NCBI RefSeq assembly: GCF_020873875.1
Contig: NZ_JAHWGU010000018.1
Span: forward strand, 62,001-126,000
Source: Actinoplanes sp. DH11
GTDB lineage: Bacteria; Actinomycetota; Actinomycetes; Mycobacteriales; Micromonosporaceae
DNA: 64,000 nt
Direction: 5' to 3'
The notes under the pieces: generated by a model
Told to the model about the DNA's origin: nothing
What the model saw: the letters and a program-made list of their open reading frames with translations, nothing else
The model's database searches: none
Shown here: piece after piece, positions 32,538-40,085 of the stretch
How the letters are laid out: the number at the start of each line of letters is the position of its first letter
Numbering within the stretch: the first letter of the stretch is position 1
Translations under genes and position numbers: made by a program

Positions 32538-34127
32538 TTGGGCCAGACTCGCCGTGACTTCCTCCGCCAGGTCGGCATCACCGGCGGCGCAGGAGTCATG
32601 TTCCACACCATGGGAGCCCTCGGGCTCACCACCGCGGCCAACGCTGCCGAGACCCCGCCGTTCACCCCGCTCACGAACGACGCCCTGCGCACCAGGGGCC
32701 GCAAGTCCGTCATCGTCATGGGCGGCGGCATCGCCGGCATGACGGCCGCGTACGAGCTGCTCAAGGGCGGCTACTCGGTCACCGTCCTCGAGGGTAACGA
32801 CCGTCCCGGCGGCCGCAACTGGACGGTACGGGGCGGCACCACCTTCACCGACCTCAAGGGACAGACGCAGCGGGCCCGCTTCTCCAGGGGTCAGTACATG
32901 AACGCCGGCCCGGGGCGCATCCCGCAGATGCATGTGACGCTGGACTACTGCAAGGAGCTCGGCGTACCGATCGAGGTCTTCACCAACCAGAACGCGGACG
33001 CCTTCCTCTACCGCGAGAACGTCCCGGGCGCGCTCAACGGTGTCCCCGTCCGGCAACGTGCGGTGAAGGCCGACGCGTACGGCTACACCGCCGAACTGCT
33101 GGCCAAGGCGACCAGCCAGGGCGCCCTCGACGCGGAGCTGACCGCGGCGGACAAGGATGCCCTGATCTCGTACCTGCGCAGCTTCGGCGCCATCAACTCC
33201 GCCAACGAGTACGTGGGCGGCGGCCGTCGCGGCTATTCCCCCGAGCCCGGCGCGCACCTCGAGGCCGGCACCCCGCTGCCGCAGTACGAGCTGACCGACG
33301 TGTTCCGCTCCACGTTGGGCAACTACTTCTCCTTCGAGATGGGCTTCGACCAGGCGATGATGATGTACCAGCCGGTCGGCGGCATGGATCGCATCGCCTA
33401 CGCGTTCGCCAAGGCGATCGGCGCCCGCAACTTCCGGTACAACGCCGAGGTCACGGCGTACCGGAACACCACCGACGGCGTCGCGGTCACCTACACCACC
33501 GCCGGCCGCACGAGAACCGTCACGGCCGACTTCGCCATCAACGCGATGCCGCCGCACATCGCCGCGAAGATCTCCAGCAACATGCCCGCGGAGGTCGTCA
33601 CGGCGCTGGGCTCGGTCAGCAGGACCAACGCCGGCAAGATCGGCATCGAGTACGACCGCCGCTGGTGGGAGGAGGACTTCCGCATCTACGGCGGCATCAC
33701 CAACGCCAACACCAACATCGGCAACATGTGGCACCCGTCGTACGGCTACCACGGCAGGACCGGCACGATGATCGGCTACTACAACACCGGCACGAACGCG
33801 AACTTCTACGGCGCACTGACGCCGGCGCAGCGGCTCGCCGAGGCGACGGCACAGGGCAAGAAGATCTTTGGTGACGTGTACGGCCAGGGCATCACCGCGT
33901 CGTTCAGCCAGGACTGGGCGTCATCGAAGTTCGCCGAGGCGGCCTGGGTCAGCTGGCCCGGCGCGGCCGGCGGCCAGACCGGAGCCGGTTACCGCAGCCT
34001 CCTGCAGGCCTCCGGCAACGTCTACTTCGCCGGTGACCACCTCAGCCACGCCATCGCCTGGCAGCACGGCGCGATCACCTCGGCCCGCGCCACCGTCGAG
34101 CAGATCCACGAGAGAGTGACCGCCTGA
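32538..34127 (+). CDS. Tat-exported flavin amine oxidase (L-amino-acid-oxidase-like)
   Basis: A 529-residue secreted flavoenzyme oxidising an amine or amino acid to an imine with H2O2 release. The Tat signal reads RRDFLRQVGITGGAG at the N-terminus and ends ANAAE. FAD binding: VIVMGGGIAGMTAAYELL near 60 and GGRNW shortly after. The C-terminal flavin contact is VYFAGDHLSHAIAWQHGAI near 495. TTG start with GGAGG 7 nt upstream. It overlaps a secreted RidA gene by an ATGA, so the imine product is probably hydrolysed by that partner outside the cell (inference). Substrate unknown. Confidence 0.9.
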   Translation: MGQTRRDFLRQVGITGGAGVMFHTMGALGLTTAANAAETPPFTPLTNDALRTRGRKSVIVMGGGIAGMTAAYELLKGGYSVTVLEGNDRPGGRNWTVRGGTTFTDLKGQTQRARFSRGQYMNAGPGRIPQMHVTLDYCKELGVPIEVFTNQNADAFLYRENVPGALNGVPVRQRAVKADAYGYTAELLAKATSQGALDAELTAADKDALISYLRSFGAINSANEYVGGGRRGYSPEPGAHLEAGTPLPQYELTDVFRSTLGNYFSFEMGFDQAMMMYQPVGGMDRIAYAFAKAIGARNFRYNAEVTAYRNTTDGVAVTYTTAGRTRTVTADFAINAMPPHIAAKISSNMPAEVVTALGSVSRTNAGKIGIEYDRRWWEEDFRIYGGITNANTNIGNMWHPSYGYHGRTGTMIGYYNTGTNANFYGALTPAQRLAEATAQGKKIFGDVYGQGITASFSQDWASSKFAEAAWVSWPGAAGGQTGAGYRSLLQASGNVYFAGDHLSHAIAWQHGAITSARATVEQIHERVTA

Positions 34128-34798
34128 TGCGTACGTTCCGCCGCCTCAGCGGCCGCACCAAGATCGTCCTGGCCGTCGCCCTGACCGCCGGTCTCGTCGC
34201 CCCGACGGCCGCTGTCGCCGGCAGCCGTTTCCCACCCCGGCCGGGCACCACGGTCTCGATCCTGCCGGCCGGGCAGGACAACCCCTCGATCGCCGACGGT
34301 GTGGCCATCGGCCGCGACACCGCGATCTACAAGACCAGCGGGCTCGGGCCCGGCGGTCTCAACACCGCCGCCCCGGCCGGGACCGAGGCCCGCTACATCG
34401 ACCCCGTGGACCTGGTCGCCGGCCAGCTGGCGCCCGGCGTGACGATCACCGAGGCGCAGGGCCTCAACGTCCTGCGCCGGATCGGGGAGAACCTCGCCAA
34501 GGCCGGGCTCTCCTACGACGACGTCATCACGATGCGCGTCTTCCTCCAGAACCCTACCGGCGAGGAGAAGATGGACTTCGCCGGCTGGAACCGTGCGTAC
34601 CGCCAGTTCTTCGCCAACACCAGCCTCGCCACCGGCAAGCCGGTGAACGTGCCGCTCGGCTCCGCCGCACCCGCCCGGCCGATGGTGGTCAATCCCGCCA
34701 GGCCGTCGCGGTTCGCGCTCGAGATCGAGAACCTGCCGGTCAACGGCTGGCTGGTCGAGGTCGAGGTCGACGCGGCCTACCCGGCCAAGAGGAGGTAG
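34127..34798 (+). CDS. Secreted RidA/YjgF-family imine deaminase
   Basis: A 223-residue RidA-type protein with an N-terminal signal peptide (KIVLAVALTAGLVAPTAAVAGS), rare for this normally cytoplasmic family. The core has IYKTSGLGPGG, DVITMRVFLQNP and the FFANTSLATGKPVNVPL run near 160-176; the end FALEIENLP...LVEVEVDAAYP gives the final strands. The conserved Arg of active RidA enzymes may be that in ARPMV or PSRFALE (uncertain). Translationally coupled to the amine oxidase, which makes the imines this family hydrolyses. Confidence 0.83.
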   Translation: MRTFRRLSGRTKIVLAVALTAGLVAPTAAVAGSRFPPRPGTTVSILPAGQDNPSIADGVAIGRDTAIYKTSGLGPGGLNTAAPAGTEARYIDPVDLVAGQLAPGVTITEAQGLNVLRRIGENLAKAGLSYDDVITMRVFLQNPTGEEKMDFAGWNRAYRQFFANTSLATGKPVNVPLGSAAPARPMVVNPARPSRFALEIENLPVNGWLVEVEVDAAYPAKRR

Positions 34799-34804
34799 GC
34801 ATCC

Positions 34805-34858
34805 GGCGCTGTCGCCGGCCCGCGCTCCTGGTCGAGCAGCGAGGCCGGCGGCAGCGCC
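34805..34858. terminator. Bidirectional terminator between RidA and esterase genes
   Basis: Arms 34805-34820 and 34843-34858 pair over 16 positions with one G-T wobble; the loop is 22 nt. It lies between convergent genes. No T-run, as is common in such genomes. Confidence 0.75.
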
Positions 34859-34862
34859 CGCG

Positions 34863-36197
34863 TCAGCGAGCGGTGCAGGTGGCGCTGGTCGGGCCGGTGC
34901 CGGTGCCTTGGAAGCCGAACTGGGTGGTGCGGCCGGCCGCGACGGAGCCGTTGTAGCTCACGTTCGTGAAGCTCACCGCCCCGCTCGTGCCGTTACCGGT
35001 CGCGCTCCACGAGCTGGTGACGGCCGAGCCGGACGGCAGGGTGGTGGCGGCGGTCCAGCCGTTGATCGCCGCCGCGCCGGCGGTGACCGTGACGGTGGCG
35101 ACGTAGCCGCCGTTCCACGAGTTCAGCGAGATCGAGGCGGTGCAACCGCCCGGAACCGGCGAGGGCGACGAGGGCGACGGCGACGAGGGGGCGGGCGACG
35201 AGGGCGAGGGAGAGGGGGACGAGGGCGACGGTGAGACTGTGGTCCCGTCCAGACCGAAGAAGCTGATCGCCATCCTGGCCTGGCCGGACAGGGGGAGCGA
35301 GTGGCCGACGCCGGCGAGGCTGATGGCTTGGACCGGCGGCTGCGCCGAGGTGTTGCCGTACCAGGTGCGGGTCCAGCCCGGCTGCGGCATGTCGGTCTTG
35401 ACCGGTGTCTGGCTGACGCCGAGCACGTTTGTCCACTGCTTTATCTCTTCGCCGAAGTTGTTGTAATGCAGCGTGGTGTCGGTGGTGCCGTGCCACAGCT
35501 GCATGCGGGGGCGGGTGCCGGTGTAGCCGGGGTAGGAGTTGCGCACCGCGTCACCCCACTGGGCGGCGGTCTTGGTGACCTGGCCGTTCGCGCAGGCGCT
35601 GTTCCAGCCGGCTTGCTGGCCGGGGTCGGCGGGATTGCCCGCGGTCGCCTGGAAACACGTGTCCGGCACGCCCATGAACGCGGCGCCGCCGGCGAACACA
35701 TCCGGGTAGTCGGCGAGCAGCACGTTGGTCATCATCGCGCCGGACGAGGCGCCGGTGACGAAGGTACGTGCGGTATCGGTGCTGTACCTCTGCTGCACAT
35801 ACTTCACCATCGACGTGATGCCGACCGGATCGCTGTTGCCGTTGTGTGTCAGCGCGCCCGCCGAGGAGACGTCCCAGCAGTTCCCGGTACGCACGGTCGA
35901 CGGGTAGATGACAATGAAGCCGTACTGGTCGGCAAGCGACTTGAACTCGGTGCCGGAGTAGAACGCCGGGCCGGATCCGGTGCAGTAGTGCACGGCCACC
36001 AGCACCGCCGGCTTGGTGGGCAGCCGGTCGGGGACGTAGAGGTACATCCGGATGCCGGTGGGGTTGGTCCCGAACCCGGTGACCTCGGTCAATGCGGCCG
36101 CGGAGGCCGGTGAGGCCGGGAGCAGCGTGGTGACGGACACCAGGCCGGCAATGATCGCGGCGACCGAGGCCAGCAAGGTGCGCCAATGTCTTCTCAT
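34863..36197 (-). CDS. Secreted PHB-depolymerase-family esterase with C-terminal CBM2
   Basis: A 444-residue extracellular alpha/beta hydrolase. The signal peptide (about 1-33) ends ASAAA. The esterase domain (about 35-290) has the nucleophile in GASSGAMM near 152, CWD and HGTTD motifs, and GVGHSLPL with the catalytic His, as in short-chain PHA depolymerase, feruloyl and acetylxylan esterases. A Ser/Pro linker (about 320-350) leads to a CBM2 (CTASISLNSWNGGY to TSATCTA). The CBM makes a plant-polysaccharide esterase more likely than a PHA depolymerase. Start at 36197 behind AAAGGAA; a longer frame to 36245 lacks a good site. A CCGAAACTTTCGG palindrome lies upstream. Confidence 0.88.
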   Translation of the reverse strand: MRRHWRTLLASVAAIIAGLVSVTTLLPASPASAAALTEVTGFGTNPTGIRMYLYVPDRLPTKPAVLVAVHYCTGSGPAFYSGTEFKSLADQYGFIVIYPSTVRTGNCWDVSSAGALTHNGNSDPVGITSMVKYVQQRYSTDTARTFVTGASSGAMMTNVLLADYPDVFAGGAAFMGVPDTCFQATAGNPADPGQQAGWNSACANGQVTKTAAQWGDAVRNSYPGYTGTRPRMQLWHGTTDTTLHYNNFGEEIKQWTNVLGVSQTPVKTDMPQPGWTRTWYGNTSAQPPVQAISLAGVGHSLPLSGQARMAISFFGLDGTTVSPSPSSPSPSPSSPAPSSPSPSSPSPVPGGCTASISLNSWNGGYVATVTVTAGAAAINGWTAATTLPSGSAVTSSWSATGNGTSGAVSFTNVSYNGSVAAGRTTQFGFQGTGTGPTSATCTAR

Positions 36198-36571
36198 GGT
36201 CGATTCCTTTCGGGGTGCAGCGCGGGGGTGGGCCCGTGACCGCACCGGCGGGAGCGACCAGGGAAACAGGCCTGATCCGGATCGACCGAAACATACAATC
36301 GGCCAGCGACATTTACAACAGTAACTATTCGCTCCTCATGACACTTGGGGCGCGGATGTGCCGATCGATTCCTCATTCACCTGCGACAATGTAACCCGAT
36401 CCCGGCCGACCGATTTCCGAAACTTTCGGTTTTCGTCCACCCAGCGCCCCGTCCATGTGTGTCAATCGGGCCGCGGCCTGCCTCGTACCGGTGAGAGAGT
36501 GGTTGCAGATTGCTATCGGTTTCTCTAACGTGGCGCCCAGCAGTGACAGGCCGCTATCCCTGGGAGGGCTG
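36198..36571. other. Divergent intergenic region with lower GC
   Basis: About 370 bp between the esterase and the DHFR-like gene. It is the promoter region of both. Noted inside: the CCGAAACTTTCGG palindrome and AT-richer blocks near 36285-36330 and 36385-36440. A short upstream in-frame extension of the DHFR-like gene to 36455 is possible but has no supporting site. Confidence 0.5.
36417..36429. promoter_or_regulatory. Palindrome CCGAAACTTTCGG (xylan-type operator candidate)
   Basis: A perfect 13-bp palindrome about 220 bp upstream of the esterase start. It contains CGAAACTTTCG, a cis element reported at xylanase genes of Streptomyces. It supports, but does not prove, control of the CBM2 esterase by a plant-polysaccharide repressor. 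Confidence 0.5.
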
Positions 36572-37009
36572 ATGCCGGGCCGGTTCGTGTACTGGATGAA
36601 CGTGTCCCTCGACCTGCGGATCGAGCACGCCGAGAACGAGCAGGGCGGCGGATCCTGGATGCGCATCGGCGAGTCCCTGCACCACGAGTTCAACGCGCGG
36701 GCGCGGGCGCTGTCGCTCATGGTCCAGGGGCGCACCATCCACGAGACGATGGAGGGGTTCTGGCCGGAAGCGCGTGACGACGCCACGTTGCCCGGCTTCC
36801 TCCGCGAATACGGCCGGATCTGGACCTCGAAGCCGAAGGTGCTGGTGTCGCGGACGCGGACCAGCGCCGGCCACAACACGCGGGTGATCAATGGCGACGA
36901 CGCTGTCGGCGCCCTCGCGGACCTGCGGGAACTGGACCTGCTCGAGCAGGGGAGCTTCGAGCAGGGCGTCACACTCCACCGGTACGCCGTCCGGAAGGCG
37001 CGTGCCTGA
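36572..37009 (+). pseudogene. RibD/DHFR-like reductase with internal deletion
   Basis: A 145-residue frame with good site (GGGAGGG before ATG 36572). The N-terminal part matches the DHFR/RibD-C family: VYWMNVSLDLRI, the MVQGRTIHETMEGFWP block, and KPKVLVSRT. After RVINGDDAVGALADLRE it jumps straight to LDLLEQGSFEQGVTLHRYAV, the usual family end. The central stretch of about 45 residues that normally carries the glycine-rich VGG and the PVVLGxG strand is missing. The reading frame is intact, so it could still be made, but it is probably inactive. Confidence 0.6.
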
Positions 37010-37011
37010 CC

Positions 37012-37608
37012 ATGAACACCGGACTTGCCGTGCTGACCTGGCCCGTGCACACCGGCCGGCTGACGTTGCGGCCGGCGACCGCGGGCGACGCCGACGCCAC
37101 CTGGCCGTTCCGCTGCCGGGAGGACGTGAGTCGCTGGCTCACCCGCGCTTCGGCCACCCTGGACGAGCACCGGACCTGGTTCGCGGCCCCGGACAATCTG
37201 GACAAGACGCTCGTGGTCGAGCGCGAGGGTGCGGTCATCGGCGACGTGATGCTGAAGATCGAGGATGCGTGGGCCCAGGCGGAGATCGCCGAACGCGCCC
37301 GCGGCATGCAGGCGGAGCTGGGATGGGTGCTGCACCCGGAGCACGCCGGGCACGGATACGCCACCGAAGCCGTCCGGGAACTGCTCCGGCTCTGCTTCGA
37401 GGATCTCGGGACGCACCGTGTGACGGCCACCTGTTTCGCCGCCAACAAGGCGTCGTGGCGGCTCATGGAACGTGTCGGGATGCGGCGCGAGTTCTACACC
37501 GTCCGGGACTCCCTGCACCGATCCGGCGAGTGGCTCGACTGCGTCGGCTACGCCCTGCTCGCCGACGAATGGAAGCGGTTCGGCGCGCCGTGCGACCGTG
37601 CGTCATGA
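37012..37608 (+). CDS. GNAT-family N-acetyltransferase (RimJ/RimL type)
   Basis: A 198-residue acetyltransferase of the Acetyltransf_3 type, transferring acetyl from acetyl-CoA to an amine. RLTLRPATAGDADATW opens the fold; the acetyl-CoA loop region reads ELGWVLHPEHAGHGYATEAVRELL (the Q/RxxGxG/A equivalent); TATCFAANKASWRLMERVGM is the family C-terminal block. It starts 2 nt after the previous gene. Substrate unknown; proteins and small antibiotics are both possible in this family. Confidence 0.88.
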   Translation: MNTGLAVLTWPVHTGRLTLRPATAGDADATWPFRCREDVSRWLTRASATLDEHRTWFAAPDNLDKTLVVEREGAVIGDVMLKIEDAWAQAEIAERARGMQAELGWVLHPEHAGHGYATEAVRELLRLCFEDLGTHRVTATCFAANKASWRLMERVGMRREFYTVRDSLHRSGEWLDCVGYALLADEWKRFGAPCDRAS

Positions 37609-37681
37609 CCGGCTCACGCGGACGTCTCCTGAGCTAAGACCTGCGATGCGGTACGGCGTAACGCCATGCCATGATCAGGAA

Positions 37682-38890
37682 ATGGGGGATCCGGGGCGTG
37701 CGGCTGTTCCGGTGATCCGCACCTCGTTGCTGCTGCTGGCCTACTGCGCGTTCATCAGCCTCGGCCTTCCCGACGGTCTGCTGGGCGTCGGCTGGCCGTC
37801 GATGGCCACCAACCTGCGGGTCTCCACCGATACGGTCGGCGTGCTGCTGTTCGCCAGCACGGTGGGTTACCTGATCTCCAGCGTCGCGGCCGGGTTCACC
37901 CTGGCCCGGCTCGGCGTCGGCCGGCTGCTGGCCGGCAGCACGGCGATCGCCGGCCTCGCCCTGGCCGGGTACGCCGTGTCGCCCGCACTGGCTCTGCTCG
38001 TGCCGTGCGCGCTGCTCGCCGGCTTCGGCGGCGGAGCGATCGACGCGGGCCTCAACGCGTACGCCGCGAGCGCGTTCGGCCCCCGGCACATGAACTGGTT
38101 GCACGCGTTCTTCGGCCTCGGCGTGGCCCTCGGCCCGCTGATCATGACCGGGGTGATCAGCGGTGGGCTGTCGTGGCGGTGGGGGTACGGGCTGGTAGCC
38201 GGGGCGCAGGCGCTGCTGGCCATCGCCTTCGCCGTCACCGTGCGGGCCTGGAGCCGGGACGACGCCGGTGCTGCGAACACGCCGGGCGCCGCCGAGCGAC
38301 CGGACGGCCCGCGGCAGGCGACGCGGATCGGGGCGACGCTGCGGATGCCCGCGGTGTGGCTCGGCGTCGGCGCGTTCGCTGTCTACGTCGGTGTGGAGGT
38401 GGCGACCGGTCTGTGGGCGTACCTGCTGCTCACCGAGGACCGTTCGGTGAGCCCGGCGATCGCCGGGCTGTGCGTCTCGGCGTACTGGGGAAGTCTGTTC
38501 GCCGGTCGGGTCGTGCAGGGCTTCACCGTCGAACGGCTGGGCACCGGCCGGACGCTGACCGCCGGCCTGACCGGCATGCTGGCCGGATCGGTGCTGATGG
38601 CGCTCCCCGGACCAGGCTGGCTGGCCGTCGCCGGGCTGATGACGATCGGTTTCGCCGCGGCGCCGGTCTTCCCGCTGCTGACGCTGACGACCGCGGACCG
38701 GGTCGGCGGGGAGCATGCCGACCGGGTGATCGGCCTGCAGATGGCGGCGAGCGGTCTCGGCGGCGCCCTCATCCCGGCGGGTGTCGGTGTGCTCGTCGAA
38801 CGGGTCGGCGAGCACACCCTCGGCCCGTCCCTCGTCGTGCTGTCGCTCCTGCTGCTGGCGCTGTACGCGGCCATGACCGGGCGGCGGTGA
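37682..38890 (+). CDS. MFS transporter
   Basis: A 402-residue polytopic protein with about twelve hydrophobic helices. It opens IRTSLLLLAYCAFISLGLPDGLLGVGWPSM; the first half carries the loop-type basic motif region (FTLARLGVGRLLAGS) and GLNAYAASAFGPRHMNWLHAFFGLGVALGPL, as in fucose-permease-like MFS proteins; the second half has FAGRVVQGFTVERLG. ATG at 37682 is close behind AGGA; an upstream ATG at 37646 is possible. Transported substance unknown. Confidence 0.85.
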   Translation: MGDPGRAAVPVIRTSLLLLAYCAFISLGLPDGLLGVGWPSMATNLRVSTDTVGVLLFASTVGYLISSVAAGFTLARLGVGRLLAGSTAIAGLALAGYAVSPALALLVPCALLAGFGGGAIDAGLNAYAASAFGPRHMNWLHAFFGLGVALGPLIMTGVISGGLSWRWGYGLVAGAQALLAIAFAVTVRAWSRDDAGAANTPGAAERPDGPRQATRIGATLRMPAVWLGVGAFAVYVGVEVATGLWAYLLLTEDRSVSPAIAGLCVSAYWGSLFAGRVVQGFTVERLGTGRTLTAGLTGMLAGSVLMALPGPGWLAVAGLMTIGFAAAPVFPLLTLTTADRVGGEHADRVIGLQMAASGLGGALIPAGVGVLVERVGEHTLGPSLVVLSLLLLALYAAMTGRR

Positions 38891-38930
38891 ACGGGACGCG
38901 GCCGAGGCATCCGGCGAGGATGATGGACCG

Positions 38931-39353
38931 GTGAGCGAGCAGCCGGATACACCGCCGACGTTGCCGACGACGCGTTCGTCGAGCACTGTGGCTGCCCGCG
39001 AACTGACTCGTCGCGAGCGGGAGGTCCTGGCGGCGATGATCGACCGCGGCGCGTGCTTCGACCCGGACGGGCGCGTCGAGGCGGCCGACCGCACCCGCTG
39101 GCGGGAACAACTGGCCACCACCCGGGCCGGACGCTCCTGCGGGTGCGGCACGTGCCCGTCCATCGAGCTGACCGACGCCGCCGGTGTCAGCCCGGGGATG
39201 ACCCGCAGCCGTGTGGTGCTGGACGCCGAGACCGACGACGCCATGCTGCTGTTGTTCATCGACGACGACCAGCTCAGTTACCTGGAGCTCGCGCCGACGG
39301 ACGAGCGGGCCTTCGCCGAGTTCCCCGATCCCGCCGACATCCGTACCGCCTGA
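38931..39353 (+). CDS. Hypothetical protein with CGCGTC cysteine cluster
   Basis: 140 residues, GTG start. Unrecognised. Residues 1-20 are Ser/Thr/Pro-rich, then a charged helix (ELTRREREVLAAMIDRGACFD). A cluster SCGCGTCPSIEL near residue 65 with four Cys could bind metal. An acidic C-terminal half follows, rich in Asp/Leu (DDAMLLLFIDDDQLSYLEL). Codon use is as in neighbours. It is 40 bp after the MFS gene on the same strand. Confidence 0.6.
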   Translation: MSEQPDTPPTLPTTRSSSTVAARELTRREREVLAAMIDRGACFDPDGRVEAADRTRWREQLATTRAGRSCGCGTCPSIELTDAAGVSPGMTRSRVVLDAETDDAMLLLFIDDDQLSYLELAPTDERAFAEFPDPADIRTA

Positions 39354-39477
39354 CCGCGCCGCCCGACCGCGCCGGCCCGCTCACAGCAGCGGACGGTCGA
39401 GTGCTGTTCGCCAGAACCAGGCCGGCGTCGTCGCCTTGGCGGCGATGACGTGGATGGCTGTCGCGTGCCTTGACGCT

Positions 39478-39488
39478 GAGTTGAACTC
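39478..39488. promoter_or_regulatory. Palindrome GAGTTGAACTC upstream of a TetR remnant
   Basis: A perfect 11-bp palindrome 18 bp before the ATG at 39506, in the place expected for a TetR operator. The regulator gene that follows is broken, so the site may be a relic or be read by another protein. Confidence 0.4.
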
Positions 39489-39505
39489 AACTTACATGGC
39501 TTGTC

Positions 39506-39649
39506 ATGACCACACCCAGAGGCGCCCGGGGCGCCGCGGCGCGGGAGAAGCTGTTGCGGGCGGCGGCCGCGGAGCTGGGCGAGACGGGGCAGCTGGAAGT
39601 GGCCGCGGTGCTCGACGCGTTCTACGAACGCCTGGCTGACGCGGCCGCC
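39506..39649 (+). pseudogene. TetR-family regulator remnant
   Basis: The ATG at 39506 begins TPRGARGAAAREKLLRAAAAELGETGQLEVAAV, the first helices of a TetR DNA-binding domain. It then continues directly as LDAFYERLADAAALRP, which resembles the segment after the recognition helix. The helix-turn-helix itself (about 25-30 residues) is absent. The frame then runs into sequence of a different family (PhyH). Confidence 0.55.
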
Positions 39650-40062
39650 CTGCGCCCGTTGCTGCGTCAGAAGGGCCGCAACACCTTCGAGGGCGTACGC
39701 ACGCAGCGCGTCTACAGTGTTCTCAGCAAGACCCGCGCAGCCACCGCTGGGGTGACGACCGCAGGCCGGACGAGCACGACATCCGGCGCCGGGTCGTCAT
39801 GCCGCCCGGCTCATGCGTGTTCTTCCTCCGGACGTTGTGGCACGGCGGTGGCGCCAACCGATCCGCGCGGTCCCGGCTCGCTGTCACCGCACAGTACTGC
39901 GAACCGTGGTTGCGCCCGCAGGAGGCGTTCTCCCTGGCCACCGACCGCGACACGGCCCGCGGGGTGTCGGCGGACATCCGCCGGATGCTCGGTTACAGCA
40001 TCCATCCGCCGTTCCTCGGCATGGTCGACGGCATGCACCCCGAACGCCTTCTCGCGACCTGA
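39650..40062 (+). pseudogene. Phytanoyl-CoA dioxygenase (PhyH) remnant, two fragments
   Basis: The fragment RNTFEGVRTQRVYSVLSKTRA (near 39675-39740) matches an N-terminal PhyH block. After a deletion and a frame change, the C-terminal block is readable from about 39736: HRWGDDRRPDEHDIRRRVV, then FLRTLWHGGGANRS with an iron-ligand His, then LAVTAQYCEPWLRPQE up to the stop at 40060-40062. The middle of the enzyme with the HxD ligands is missing, so it is dead. Confidence 0.65.
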
Positions 40063-40085
40063 GGCCCGGCATCCGCCGAGTTCGC

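Noticed and set aside
39650..40062. PhyH region considered as an intact gene starting at 39799
   Set aside because: Sequence homologous to the family extends upstream of 39799 out to about 39736 without a start, and the central iron-ligand region is missing.
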